In this document: one piece after another, positions 25,987 to 38,560 of the stretch | Numbering within the stretch: the stretch's first letter is position 1 | Layout of the letters: every line of letters starts with the position of its first letter | Origin: Mauremys mutica | Lineage: Eukaryota; Chordata; Testudines; Geoemydidae | Reading direction: 5' to 3' | Assembly (NCBI RefSeq): GCF_020497125.1 | Contig: NC_059081.1 | Coordinates: 66,236,768 to 66,300,767, forward strand | Length of the DNA: 64,000 bases | Made by a program: the position numbers and the translations under genes | Notes under the pieces: generated by a model | Database searches by the model: none | The model's input: the letters and a program-made list of their open reading frames with translations, nothing else | What the model was told of the DNA's origin: nothing

Positions 25987-26373
25987 AACACAGATAAAAG
26001 GAGTTTTGGTTTCCCCCTCCCTGTTCGTGTTAGAAAGTAACAAGAACTACAAATTCATACAGGACATTACAAGTTAGCAGGGAAAACAATGCAACCAAAG
26101 TGAAAAGGGGTTGGCTCATTTAGGGAATAGGGACATCCTACGACAAATGACATTTATTGGCTATGTGTGAATAAGCATTTCTCCCCCCCCCCTCCCCCGC
26201 CCGAACCCAAATTTACAATCAAGCCAGACTCCAGCACACTTTCAGGAAAAGGAGGTCAAGGCAGAAAGTTAATTAAAGCCACCAGCCCGCTACAAAGAGG
26301 CAGTAAAAAGGCAAGCAAGGGTTTGGTTAGATTATCAGAATACAAAGTAGAGATAGTTACTGTATATAAAGTT

Positions 26374-26536
26374 CCATTCAGCAAAGCACTTAAAACACTA
26401 TCTTAATTTTAAGCACATGCTTAAATCCCATTAAAGCCAAAGGGGGCTTAAGCATGTTCTTATGTGCTTTGCTAAATAGGGATGGAATTACTTAAAATTA
26501 AGCATTGTGTATAACTGTTCAGCTGAATTGGGACCG
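26374..26536. repeat. AGCACTTAAGCA-type palindromic repeat
   Basis: TTCAGCAAAGCACTTAAAAC, AAGCACATGCTTAAATCCC and GGGGGCTTAAGCATGTTC form a near-palindrome. The copy ends GCTGAATTGGGACC. Confidence 0.5.
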
Positions 26537-26639
26537 AAGGCACTTCCTAGATCCCCATCTTGATTGCCACATGCAATCTTAACCGCCTCACAGGAAGAAC
26601 GCATGCGTCTTGGAGGATTCTCTGTAGGACACTGAGGAT

Positions 26640-26960
26640 GATACCAGATTTCAAGAATCTCAATGGTGGAGAAAGATTAAAAGAGCTGGAATTATTTCCC
26701 AGTGAAAAAGAGGTGATTCCAAGGTGACCTAACAGAAGTTTTCAATAATATAAAAAAGGATAGATACATTCAATACCAGCAACTGTCTCCCAAACTAGAG
26801 GCCAACCTACAACATTAGGAAACTAGCAGCTCAGGCAAATCTCTTTTACACCAGGAGAAGTGACCAGGAGAAGGAAACTGAAGAAACTCGCTCTACTGTA
26901 GTCATGTTTCCAGCAAAGGAGGAAGGTAGAAAGGTATGGGGTAAAAATAAGAAGCTGACA
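26640..26960 (+). mobile_element. CR1-like LINE fragment, sense on plus strand
   Basis: GGTGGAGAAAGATTAAAAGA, GCTGGAATTATTTCCCAGTG and AAAAGAGGTGATTCC, followed by a TTTTCAATAATATAAAAAAGG-type stretch, resembles the CR1 segment just after the reverse transcriptase (the EERLKRLGLFSLEKR-type region) plus the 3' flank. It carries several stops and indels. Confidence 0.5.
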
Positions 26961-27689
26961 GCAAGGAAGTCCAGATGTCGTTTTCCTGTCCCTGAAATGT
27001 ACTGAGCCTCATACTCTGTTGCCGTGCACAGTTATTTACACCCAACGCTAAATTGGTGTAAAATGCCACCATTCTGAGTTGGCTGGGTGCAGAGGACTAC
27101 ACAAAGTGCAGTGCAGCAGAGAGCGAGACCTATTATATAGTAGTTCTTATACAACACTTCTTACATCCACGCTGCAATCTAGTAAGCCTTTGGCCTCCCC
27201 AAATGACCTTATCTAGAAGTACAGTTATGAGCTTCTGTATTGTGCCACTGCATTTTGCCAAGTGACTTTATGCAGCGGAGATGTCGTGAGAGCAAAAAGG
27301 AAGATGCTTCCGTGTGCTCGTCACGCACGGGGATCATTCTGAGGCCAAATTGTTCTGCTTTCTCCGGCATTCTTTCAGGCCTTAGGTGAACAACATTGTG
27401 GGCCCATCTAGTCACACTAATACTTTTAATGCAACATCTACAGCAACCTATACTAAACGGAGGGCTGTTTTGACCACATAGAGACATAGCGCCTGGGGTG
27501 CTTGCTTCCAGCAAAGGAAGACTCAGGGATAGGAAGGCGATACATTAAGTTTGCTCCTCGGGTTAAAGAGAACAAGCATATTTTCAGGGCTAACTTGCAG
27601 CTCAAATCTGCAAACCCTTACTCATGTGAGTAGACTTACTCAGATTACTAGCCCCAGTGTAGGCAATAGAATTAGACATGCAACTAGGG

Positions 27690-28222
27690 CAGTGATACCC
27701 AGACTAAGCCGCATGTGGCTCTTTAAAGTGTCTGCTGCAGCACATGCTATTAAAACATAAGAACGGCCATACTGGGTCAGACCAAAGGTCCAACCAGCCC
27801 AGTATCCTGTCTACCAACAGTGGCCAATGCCCAGTGCCCCAGAGGGAGTGAGCCTAACAGGTAATGATCAAGTGATCTCTCTCCTGCCATCCATCTCCAC
27901 CCTAGGGACACCATTCCTTACCCATCCTGGCCAATAGCCATTAATAGACTTAACCTCCATGAATTTATCTGTGTGATTTAATTATTCACCAATCAGGAGG
28001 CTTTTACGACGTTATTAACCAATTGTAGTTGATAAAATAATACTTAGTCACATTTATGCAGTATGATGGGAAATATTTAATTTATATATTATTCTCACAG
28101 CAAAAATGATTGACCATCTAGTACTATAATAAATGAAACAATGAATTGACACTACTGGGGCTCTTTTGGGTAATGTTGATCGATAATTTGGCTCCTGAAC
28201 CACTGAGATTTGAGTATCACTG
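27690..28222. mobile_element. hAT MITE (CAGTGATAC ends) split by a CR1 insertion
   Basis: The left end is CAGTGATACCCAGACT and the right end is TGAGTATCACTG. The flanks AACTAGGG (27682-27689) and GACTAGGG (28223-28230) match at 7 of 8 positions. The element is interrupted at about 27755 by a CR1 fragment and resumes at about 27971 with GTGTGATTTAATTATTCACC. Confidence 0.75.
27755..27970 (-). mobile_element. CR1 3' fragment nested in a hAT MITE
   Basis: Plus-strand reading begins ACATAAGAACGGCCATACTG, the complement of the CR1 3' end, and runs to CCATGAATTTATCT. It matches 42526-42760 closely. It lacks the reverse-transcriptase part, so it is a 5'-truncated insertion. Confidence 0.85.
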
Positions 28223-29224
28223 GACTAGGGGGTTACTTGCATGGGTACAGGTATGAAAGATCAATTCCCTCTTTATACCACATAGGTGCTATCGAATTAT
28301 AATAGTCTGAGCTCTGACTCCAGCGTAAGCTGCTACCCATCTGCAGTGACCCTAATCTAGGGCCGCTTTACAAAAAAACATCTTGCTGAAGAATTGTGTT
28401 CCAGAGGTTTGCATGTGCACCAACTGTCACTCTGTTTAAATAAGGCTCACCTGGTCTCGAGTTAATGATGCTTTGAATTGCTTTTCTACTGAAGTTAACA
28501 AGCTCACAATACAGGTTTTTTCCTATTCTCTTATCAAATCAGACATCCTGGAAGTGGGCTTAAATTTAAAACTCAGAAAAACGGGACAATTTTTAGTTAG
28601 CCTGTTAATATAAAAAAAAAATTCTGACGTGGCTTCCAGAGCGGACTATAAGTGCCGCTGCAATATATAGCATCAGGAAATTGCCATTCAGAGCCTTGAA
28701 AGAATTAACATATCTTAAACATGTTTCCAGAAAACTTCTGACACTTGAGGGTATGTTTTCAAAGCAATTCATGGGAGGTACATGCACAAATCCCATTATT
28801 TGTTAACAGGATTAGTGAACGCTGCTTTGAAAATGTATCTTTTAGAGTTAACACACACACATTTAGCAGTCTCCAAAATCCTAGGATTAATTCATTCCAA
28901 CCATACACTGAGCAATAGATTATAGTCCCAAAACTCCAATTAGCCATCTCCAATTAATCCCTTGCCCAGTTTAATATCCAAAATGCATCTGTCACATTTA
29001 ATACATACTAGACATTACATTATTCTATTTAATATTACAGGAGTACAGGATAGAAGAGATTATTAAACAGAAGTTTGAAAAAAAATATTTTCATTGCTTA
29101 AATCAGTTCCTTATTTCAAACATTCTAAACATCACACGAAGAAAAAGCACGTTATTCTTCATTACTGAAGAAAGGAAAACAGTTGATTGTTATTCATGGT
29201 ACTGGAGTTTACACAGATTCTGGC

Positions 29225-29340
29225 CTTGAAATTTATGAAGGGATCATTGTGATCATCTAGTCTGACCTCCTATATAACATGGACCATAGAACTGCACCAA
29301 GCGAATTCCTAGAGCAGATCTTTTAGTAAAACATCCAAGA
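29225..29340 (-). mobile_element. CR1 3'-end fragment
   Basis: GTGATCATCTAGTCTGACCT, then CCTATATAACATGGACCATAG and CTAGAGCAGATC, is a CR1 3' untranslated fragment. Confidence 0.7.
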
Positions 29341-31077
29341 AGTTAAATAAAAGTGACTGAAAGTTAATGGGCCAGATTCTCAGCAGATGTAAATCAGCAT
29401 TGTTACACCCATTTCAATGGAGCTACCTCAGTCACGGGAAGCTTATGATCTGGCTCAATAAATGGTTTCAATTTATTTTGGCTCTGAGCCTACAAAAATG
29501 TGTACAAGTGAATAGCCCCTGGAACTATTCATGTGTATAAAATTATCCTGCTCCTCCACAGAGTAATTTATAATTGCATACATATATTTTATATCCAACA
29601 AACAAACACACTGTCCCATAAATTAATTATCCAATAGAAAACTGCTCTTGGTTTAATTCTATTATCCTATTAATTTCCCTGCACCCCCAGCAGCATGGGA
29701 GCCTTCTGTGCATATTGGAATAATACTTTGAAAAGGGAGTGTATAAGGCCCACTCACTAAAATAAAATTCATATCGGCTAGTGATTATATACCAAGTCTA
29801 CACTGCAGGACTTTATAGCAAATTATTTCTGGCTTTGGCAAGATCTGAATATTGACTGGAATTTTATTTACTATATGCAGAGTCAGACCTATGCTTTATG
29901 GAGTCCCAAGTGCAAACTTGAACCCTGATCTATACAACTACTTATCTTCCTAAAGTCAAGTACTGGGCGTATTTGCAGTTCTGAGGCAGGGCCTGATCTT
30001 GCTCTCAGTGATGGCAAAAATTCCCACCAACTTCAGCAGAAACAGGATTTAGCCTTAGGTTAGGTATTCAGAATGTGCATCTCTGGCCATGTGACAAAAG
30101 CGACAGACACTAAATCCTCAGACCTATCCCTTCAATCTAACCTTTTTTAAGTATGTAGGGCACCCATCACTGTCATGTCTGAGTGTGTGGGTGTACATTA
30201 TACATGAGACATCATGAAAGTCTGACTTACACATTTGTAATTGTGAAGGAGTATAAAACAAACAATTTTCACCTGGTGAATTACCATGGAAACTATCAGG
30301 CACCATATATGTAAAAACACAAATGTCTTTAGTATGAACACTGGTGGATTTTTACATTTACTTAAATTCACTAATTATGCTTTCGGGGTGTGTTTTGTTT
30401 GTGGAGTGGATGTCCCTGGCTTTGGACAATGAAATGAAATGCTTCAGAAGCAAGGGCACGTCTCATGCTGTTCAGCAAGGCTAATAATGGAGTGACATTG
30501 ACAAGCAACAAAAGGGGGGAGCCCATCCAGCCTCCCATGGCAGGAGCTTTGTGAGACCCCTTTAATCCTCCCCCGCTCACTTAAGTGAGCTAAGGGGAGA
30601 TGAAGGCCTGAATCAGACTTCCTGCACTGCATGCTTCCACCATCTCGCCTTGTGGCACAGTACCGAGTGACCTGACTCTCAGTATCTAAAGGTCAGGCCA
30701 GGCCAGCCCAGCCCTAGGTACACTACATTATATGAAGGTCCTTAATTTATAGCGATGCCCCCAGGTACCACCATCAACTGCTTCCTCCCTGTCTCTCTCA
30801 GTTCTAGTTATGCTCCCCGCACCTTCCCTACACAGACACACCTGCCTGTGAGGCTCTGCAGCCTCTGGTTTTCGTGGACCAGACAACCAGGAAGGAGAGC
30901 TGTCGTGCAGCGTTCCAATCACGTAGACGAGTAGGGCATTTATGGTAATGAATGAAATATCTGCTCTTTCCTTCTGAGCTGGATGGGGGCATTGACAAGG
31001 AACGGGGACCATGCTCTTGCTGGTATGTCATTCACGTGGTTCAAGGAACAGGTAAAAGCAGGGCCCAGTGTAGCTGC

Positions 31078-31199
31078 TAGGGTGACCAAATAGCAAGTGT
31101 GAAAAATCGGGACAGAGATGGGGGTAATAGGCACCTATATAAGAAAAAGCCCCAAATATCAGGGTTGTCCCTATAAAATCGGGACATCTGGTCACCCTA
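31078..31199. mobile_element. hAT MITE, TAGGGTGACC family, copy 2
   Basis: A 122-bp element in the same orientation as copy 1, with the same terminal repeats. It has a perfect 8-bp target duplication GTAGCTGC (31070-31077 and 31200-31207). Confidence 0.92.
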
Positions 31200-34100
31200 G
31201 TAGCTGCACAGGTAACATTGGCCCTTAGGCGGATACTGATTCATTCAATGTAGACGGCGCTTGACACAGGACTTCACATATGGCTTTGAAAAGGTGAAGA
31301 GAGAAGTCCTCAGGGATCCCAGCAGGGATGCAAATATCTCCAAATCCACCCACTCTCAGGGGGGAAAAGGTTTCCCTTGTTCTGAGAAATGCCAATAGAT
31401 GATTTGCCAGCTCTGCAAGTGCTAAGTGTGTATTTATTAAGTTAGGCCTTTGCATGGGGCTTTTACATCAATTGGACACAAGTTCCCATTAAACAGTATT
31501 AGTTAAGAGGAAGTACATACAGTTTAGTTCATGGGGAAGGGCATGTTTTGGTAACCAGCCAGTCATACTCAGAAAGGCATAAAACTTCCTGGTAAAAATT
31601 GCTGCTGCCACTACCAGACAGTCATTAGAAAAGTCAGTTTCTGTTGCTCTCTCTTATTTCCTCGCTGCTCTAGATCAGAAGGAACTTGGTTCCTATTTTA
31701 AGCAAATTAGCACTTTGACAGTGCACTAGTGGGTACTGCAAGCGGGCCTTCCCCTTTCCAGTGGCTGGTCAGCTGGAAGTTAAGAGTCCCTGTGAAACTA
31801 TTTGACAAGTCATGGAGGATAATCCTGGAGTCCTGCCCAGCATTCCGTCTCTCGCTTTCATAATCAGACATAAATTAACTGGCACTAATGAAATGTTCAT
31901 GACTGTATGCGGACTACTGCTGCACACCTAATGCCTAGCTGCAGATATGTAATTAATTGTGCTCGGAGGCATTTGGAGGTGGGGAAATAAAAACACAACA
32001 TAAATGCTGATACAACAGTCTGTAACGTTACTGGACTGGAACAAAAAGGTCTTCAAGATCAACTAAGACTCCCAGGATTTTTATGTAGAGGACTAATTAG
32101 TGTATTATACGTTACCATTCTTCGGAGCTGCCTCTCAGTTTGGTTAGAGGTAAGCACTAATCAGCTGCTGAAATCTAAACTGATTATGTCTGAAGTGTCA
32201 ACAGATGCAGAAGCTCCCTGAGTGAAGTAGGAACATGTGTCAGCTTTTTGTGACAAGCCAAGGGAATATTTCTTGCTTAGAAAACCCAACCCAACCACCA
32301 CATTACTTAACATTGTGTAACAATCATGTTCAACTGGAAAATACCATCTGGGCCACAATGTGACAGAAGGTACCAATTTAACAGTAAAAAAAAAAGTGCA
32401 TAGATATGTTCTCTTCCCCCCTTAGGATAGAAAGGGGAGGAGAGAGCCAAATTCTGCCCTCAGTTACAGGTTCACTTTAATGGAAAAGTAAGGGTATAAT
32501 TGAGGGCAGAACCTGTTCCAATGAAAAGAACAAAAGGGAAATCTCTAATGAGAGCCGGTAGAACTGCAAGATAAATTAGTTGGTATAATGTGCTTATTAA
32601 TGTTTAAATTACAGCAAGTGTTACAAAGAAGATTTTTTTTTCCCCACTCCTATAATATTGAGCTCAAATCTGTTTTCTGCAATAGGGCACAGCTTGTGTA
32701 GTTGCCTCCTCCAGCAAGAGTAAATGGTTTGAGAGCCACCGACAAGCTTTTTTGGATTATTATTTATATTGTCTAACAAACGCAACCAGGGGGCAAAGGC
32801 ACTGTACAAACATATGGCAAACTAGGGGGCGCACACTTTGTTGGTCGAGTTTATTTCACTCACCAGAGGCTCTTAGCATCCTGACATTTACCCCCAACCT
32901 CCTTGTGAGCCACCCAGTAGTGGAGTGATGGGTAAATGAGTTTTACCCATTTCTCATCTGGGGAATACTAAATTCAATTTAGGTCAGATTATCCACTTAA
33001 AAAAAAACAAACCATCCCACCACTAGGGCCACCCCACCCTCTTATTTTTATTTCCTGTCCTCATCTCCTCCATTCACCCATTCCCACCTCCCCCATGCTA
33101 GGAACTGTGTGTGACCCCTTCCCTCATATCGTTCTCCCACCAGAAGTTCTGTGTGCCCCATGCCCCCCTTCCTTCAAATCAGAGTCCTCCATTCTCCCTT
33201 GACTCCCAGTGCGAAGCTGTGGGCATACCCCCGTCCCCCGCACCATCATTCTTCTTTCTGTCTGGGAGATCAGTCATTTAATAGCTTTAACGTGTCAGAG
33301 CCTATGGGGAGGATGGGCAGAGATGAGCAGGATATTGTTATGTTGGAAAGTCTTAGTGGGTGCCACCAACTGTTGGATCTATAGACAATGGTACAGGTGC
33401 TTGAGGCAGTGGCACTGCTAATGAGCTGACAGGGGCTTCATGCAACCCCCATTCTCCCCCTTTTGGTTTCCTGATTTACCCCAGAAATCAACAGAGCTCT
33501 GGCCACTGATGCTCAGAACGTGCCCTGAAACGTTGGCATTGTTTGGATGCAGCATTCAAAAGTTATTGTGCTACAGCCAGAGAGGGAGGAAGAGAGAGAA
33601 ATGCTGTCGGACTGAGTCGAAGACCTGCGTGAGCTCCACCAATGACACTGTTTCCCTTCAAGAGTTTATCATCTGAAGGCTCCAATCCTGCCAATGTTTA
33701 TGCAGGAGTTTGAGGGTGAAAGGGTGGGAGTGGTATGAAGAGGCCCTAAATGGCCTGGTTTCAGCTAGGGGAGGAATCCCTCAGTCCAAGAACTGTGAAG
33801 TACAGCCATAGGGCTGCTTTCCGAGGACTCCCTAGCACAGGGGGCATGCCTGAAGTGAGGTAGGCCGAGGCTTTGGCTGCAGCCCACAGTACAGGCAGCC
33901 GGGGGGAGCGGGGGGAAAAGAGGGGAATGCTGTAATTTAGATGGCATCCCAGGGCTGTTTAGATTGTGCTGGTGACCTCTTCAGCCTCCAGAACAGTCCA
34001 GGATTGGAGGGGTGCGAAAGTGGCTTTGAGTCACCTTAATTCGGCCTCCTTCTGGGATTGAGAATTTTCAACCCCCGTGTTTGCTGGATCGTGGTCAGAG

Positions 34101-34796
34101 CGTCTGGCACCCTGCAGCATCGAGCCCCCATTGTGTTAAGTTAAGCAAATGTATTAGCGGGATCAGGGCCTAAAGAACAAAGTAAGGGGAGGAAGAGGTG
34201 GTGGAGAGCTATCAAAATAATAGTTTGTTTTGGCATAGATTAGCTGTGAGCACAATTTGTGAGTGCAATAAATCAAAGCAGTAGCAGCAGTCATAGCCAT
34301 TGCATTAATTGCACCAATGAACAGCGCACTCTCAGCTACGCTTTGCTGGGTCTGGCATACAGCTGTAATATGCATCTAGCCAACCCACTCCCTCATTTCT
34401 AAACTTGTACTAAAGGCAGCTTTATTTATATTACAGTAGCCTCCAAACTGGGCAAGGGGCAGAACACAGGCAGGGGAAGACACGGTTTGAAGAGCTTTAA
34501 TCCTTCTAAAAATTTAAATATAAGCCAACACGTGGGCTTTAACTGTCACTGTTGAACTTAACTGAGAAGAGCCAAGGAGATATTTCTTTCAGAGTTTTGA
34601 ACCATCTGGTAAAGCATCACAAGAGTTTGAAACATCCAAGTATCTCTCTTAGCTTAAAAATGCATAATAGTGTCAATGTGCGCAACTCCTACTAAACGGG
34701 AGGAATATCTGCTCAAGAATTTAGTCTTCATTTTTTCTTATCCGATAAAATATGAACGGTGTGAACTGGTCAGGGTCAGATTTATTACAATTGGTT

Positions 34797-34925
34797 TGGT
34801 CTAGTGGAATGAGCTTGTGGCTGGAAATCAGTAAATCCAGCTTCTATTCTTAGCTCTCTCATTGACTCACTATGTGTCCTTGGCGAGTCACTGAAGCCCA
34901 ATTTTCAGAAGGTGCCTGGGATTGT
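34797..34925 (+). mobile_element. tRNA-derived SINE
   Basis: TTGGTCTAGTGGAATGAGC is a degenerate tRNA box A region. It is followed by CTGGAAATCAGTAAATCCAG and CTATGTGTCCTTGGCGAGTC, the usual body of this SINE family. A CT/CA microsatellite lies just 3' of the copy. Confidence 0.75.
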
Positions 34926-34943
34926 ATGTGCCCAATTTGATAT

Positions 34944-34980
<37 letters not shown>

Positions 34981-34988
34981 GACACACA
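34944..34988. repeat. compound (CT)n(CA)n microsatellite
   Basis: About 12 CT units run directly into about 9 CA units, the last part with a GA interruption. Confidence 0.95.
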
Positions 34989-35012
34989 CTTTCACTCTGA
35001 GAATCCATCTCT

Positions 35013-35446
35013 AGAGCTGAGTGAATACTTGACTTTTCGGTTCTGTGGCTGTACTAAAAAATTCATTTCAGGTCAACCAAAACTGGATTTTTTTCCTCCT
35101 CACCAAAATGAAAACAAAAAACAAAAAAAAAATTGTAGTGGGTTGAAAGAAACTTTTCATTTGACCTGAAAACAATTTTTTTTCTCCACATTTAGTTGAG
35201 GGTTTTTTTAACCTCTTTTTATTTTCTAAAAATTACCAAAATTTCAAAACAAAATTTAAAAAGTCAAAATGTCTCATTTAGAAAGCGGTCAAAGTAAACA
35301 TTTTAGCCTTTTAAAAAAATGTTTTTAAATTATATCTGGGCAAACTATTCCTCAAATCTGACTGAAATTCACTAATTTTGTTACCTCAAAACTACAGTTC
35401 TTGGCAAATAAAATTCTTGTCTGAAAAATTTTACCCAGCTCTATCT
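35013..35446. mobile_element. AT-rich element with TAGAGCTG ends
   Basis: The left end reads TAGAGCTGAGTGAATA and the right end TTACCCAGCTCTA, a short imperfect inverted repeat. The interior is poly-A/poly-T-rich with phrases like CAAAATTTCAAAACAAAATT. A similar stretch lies at 37960-38110, ending ATAACCAGCTCTAG. The class is uncertain. Confidence 0.4.
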
Positions 35447-35482
35447 GTGTCTCCTCTTTTACACAGCTCTATCTATGTCACC

Positions 35483-36077
35483 ATAGACTCATGATCATAG
35501 TGGTCCCTTCTGACGTTAAAGTTTATCTAGTCTGACCTCCTGCACAATGCAGGCCATAGAATCTCATCCACCCACTCCTGTAACAACCCCCTAACCTATG
35601 TCTGAGTTACTGAAGTCCTCAAATCGTGGTTTAAAGACCTCAAGGTGCAGAGAATCCTCCAGCAAATGACCCGTGCCCCACGCTGCAGAGGAAGGCAAAA
35701 AACCTCCAGGGCCTCTGCCAATCTGACCTGGAGGAAAATTCCTTCCTGACCCCAAATATGGCGATCAGCTAAACCCTGAGCATGTGGGCAAGACTCACCA
35801 GCTAGCACCCAAGAAAGAATTTTCTGTAGTAACTCAGATCCACTCCCCATCTAACATCCCATCACAGACCACTGGGCATATTTACCTGCTAATAATCAAA
35901 GTTCAATTAACTGCCAAAGTTAGGCTATCCCATCATACCATCCCCTCCATAAACTTATCAAGTTTAGTCTTGAAGGCAGATATGTCTTTTGCCCCCACTA
36001 CTCCCCTTGGAAGGCTGTTCCAGAACTTCACTCCTCTAATGGTTAGAAACCTTCGTCTAATTTCAAGTCTAAACCAG
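35483..36077 (-). mobile_element. CR1 LINE 3' portion
   Basis: The plus-strand complement of a CR1 3' region covers TTATCTAGTCTGACCTCCTG through TTCTTTCCTGAC-type phrases. It ends in AAGGCTGTTCCAGAACTTCA and GTTAGAAACCTTCGTCTAAT, the part that encodes the C-terminal end of the CR1 polyprotein on the minus strand. It belongs to a different CR1 subfamily from 42526-45835. Confidence 0.8.
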
Positions 36078-36230
36078 GCCCAGGATGTCTGAACTCAGGC
36101 ACCCAAAAAGTCAGTGGCCACTTTTTGACAATCTGTCTCGTACCACTCTCTCTGCTTTGATTCCCCCTGTGTATGGGGAGAATAATTCTTGCTCACCTCT
36201 AAAATGAGCTTGGAGCTTTTTGGGATGAAA

Positions 36231-36302
36231 GGCCTGATCCAAAGCCCACTGACATCAATGGGAGTCTTTCCACTGACTTCCATGGGATTTCGATCATGAC
36301 CT
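36231..36302. repeat. short palindromic unit (CTGATCCAAAGCCC type)
   Basis: GGCCTGATCCAAAGCCCACT is followed by GACATCAATGGGAGTC and then the inverse, CACTGACTTCCATGGGATTT. The unit is a roughly 72-bp imperfect palindrome. Others are at 38194-38267, 39601-39668, 40340-40382 and 58371-58437. Confidence 0.55.
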
Positions 36303-38193
36303 AGACGCACAAAGCTGCTTTAGTAGTTCAGATAGTTTGAGATGAAACTCATTTTACCAATGGCCTCACGAGACCCTAGAAAGAAAGTTCTAAATCTACT
36401 CTACACAAACTTCAAAGATAAGTAATTAAAAAGCACTTTGTACAAAAAGTCAGTTAACTCTTTAATTTAATATTGATTGAGGAGATATCTGTTAATCATT
36501 CCATTTGTTAAAGCATTTCCAGGGAGGAATTCACGTTGGTCTTTACAGCGTACTTTTTGTGCCTAGAACAAGAAGTATGGTACTTTCTCTTCCAGAAGCA
36601 GCTGGAAATTGATCACTGGAGACAGACAGACACACACAGTCTGCTGAAGGTTATATAAATAACTGAGCATTTAATACTTCAACTTTTTTAAAAACAACAA
36701 GGTTTGTCTTTGAAAACCACACTGGAAAATAATCTTTCACAGGTAACTCAAAACAGAGACTTCTGAAGCAAAGGCAAACACAACTGAGAGCTAATAAAGC
36801 CCTATCTGTTAAACACAGCATCCTGTGAGCTGATCTTGGGTCGCTAGCACTTGCCATTCTACAAACCGCTGGAAAAAAATGGTCATGGGTAAAACCCAAT
36901 AATGTGACAAAATCTTCCTATTTCGCTGAAAAGCCACATGTCATTTGCATCCGTTTGAGCGAATCATTGCAGAACAACCACCTATCAATCCAGCTGCTTC
37001 CATGTCACAAGTCTTCCAGAGGGAGAAAGGTGATGTTTCAAGAATGAAAAGTCTGCTGGTGCAGGAGACAAATTGTTGGGGGTGAGGGTGAGATGATGGT
37101 TGTTGCAGTGTCTTTAATTCAAGAGCCCCTTTACATCAGAACTGGCAGACAGGGAGATAGCTCAATGCTAGTCTCCTGCTGCCCACAATTGGGAAAGGGG
37201 AAAGTTTTAGGTTAATGAGGAAGTTCTCTTGACTGAGGGAGAAAGGGGGAGAGACTTAAATTCACTGGGGCAGGCAGTAGTCTAAAAAGATCAGGACAGA
37301 TTTAATAGACAGCAAAGGTCACTAGTACAAGCCCTTGTAGAAACCTACAAAAGACAGTAGGTAGGACCAATTGTTCTTCCTTGTCGGGCCTTTTCCCACG
37401 AGTACCAAAACTGTGTGTTTCTTGCTGTAAACCAGTAAACTCAAGCTGTTCAACAATCAAGTCATGCACAAAAGCTCTCCCCTTATTGGATGCAAAAGCT
37501 AGATACGATGGGCAAATCTACCATGATAGGGGCCTAAAGTAATTTTAAAATAAGTAGGCATTCGAGAACTTATGTTCAGCTTCAATATATCATCATCATG
37601 TAAGCCAAGCTATGCACCTGCTTAAACACTTGCAAGATCAAGGTCTTAAAGACATTTTTCTCTCTGTGCTTTGCCAGATGGCTTGACTATGCCTTGCGAT
37701 CACCAAATCCCAGAAGGAAAGTTATGTGAAGCTCAAACCAGCAAAAGAAATGACAGGCCTCACGTTCCCTTCCAAAACTAAAAAGGCTTGTTGAACCTGG
37801 TTGGTGAGTGACTATGCATTGCTCTTCTACATGATGGATTCCCTAGAGGAATAGGACGACGTCAACACTTCTAGCCATCCCAAGTCAGAAGCAAGGTCAC
37901 CATGACATGAGGCCTTTTATAGAGGCAGGTGGAGAAATCTGGTGTGAAAATTAGAGCCAGTTGAATAATATCACTGAAATAAAAGGGTCAACATGTTTGT
38001 GAAGATGTCCCATTTTTTTGACCATCTGGAAAAAAAAATTGAAATTAAAACAAAAAATGGTTCTCACTATTTTCATAAAAATGTTGACTGGTTTTATAAC
38101 CAGCTCTAGTGAAAATACAGGACTATTCCCATAGGACACCCTGGAAAAGAAAAACTAAGATGGAAACTTAATCACAACACTACTTTATATTTC

Positions 38194-38267
38194 TGGGCCT
38201 AAGCGAAAGCTCACTGAAGTCAAGGGCAGTCTTTCCATTGACTTCAGTAGACTTTGGATAAGGCCCA
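38194..38267. repeat. short palindromic unit (CTGATCCAAAGCCC type)
   Basis: GGGCCTAAGCGAAAGCTCAC, TGAAGTCAAGGGCAG, CATTGACTTCAGTAGACTTT and GGATAAGGCCC form a diverged palindromic copy. Confidence 0.55.
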
Positions 38268-38543
38268 TTTAATCAATACTTGGCCAACCCCATCTTCTCC
38301 TCCCCAGAAAATATCAAAACCTGACTGGCTCAGTGACTTAGTGGTTATAATCTAAGCTTCCACATGAGAAATGCATGTTATACTCACTCTCTCATGTACA
38401 CATACACTACTTTACTGATCACCAATTCCTTTAGTTTAGGATGATACTGGTTTCCAAATCTCTAGGCAGGGGGTGACTCTGGGTGATGGTTCTGAAGGAC
38501 AGTTGCCCATCTAGGGAAATTCTGAGAGAAGAGGGGAATTTTT

Positions 38544-38560
38544 GGGGGGGAGGGGGGGGG
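38544..38560. repeat. G-tract
   Basis: Seven G, one A, then nine G on the plus strand. It could form a G-quadruplex, but this is a plain homopolymer-like tract. Confidence 0.85.

Noticed and set aside
35784..36092. 102-codon plus-strand frame
   Set aside because: It is antisense to a CR1 LINE coding end.
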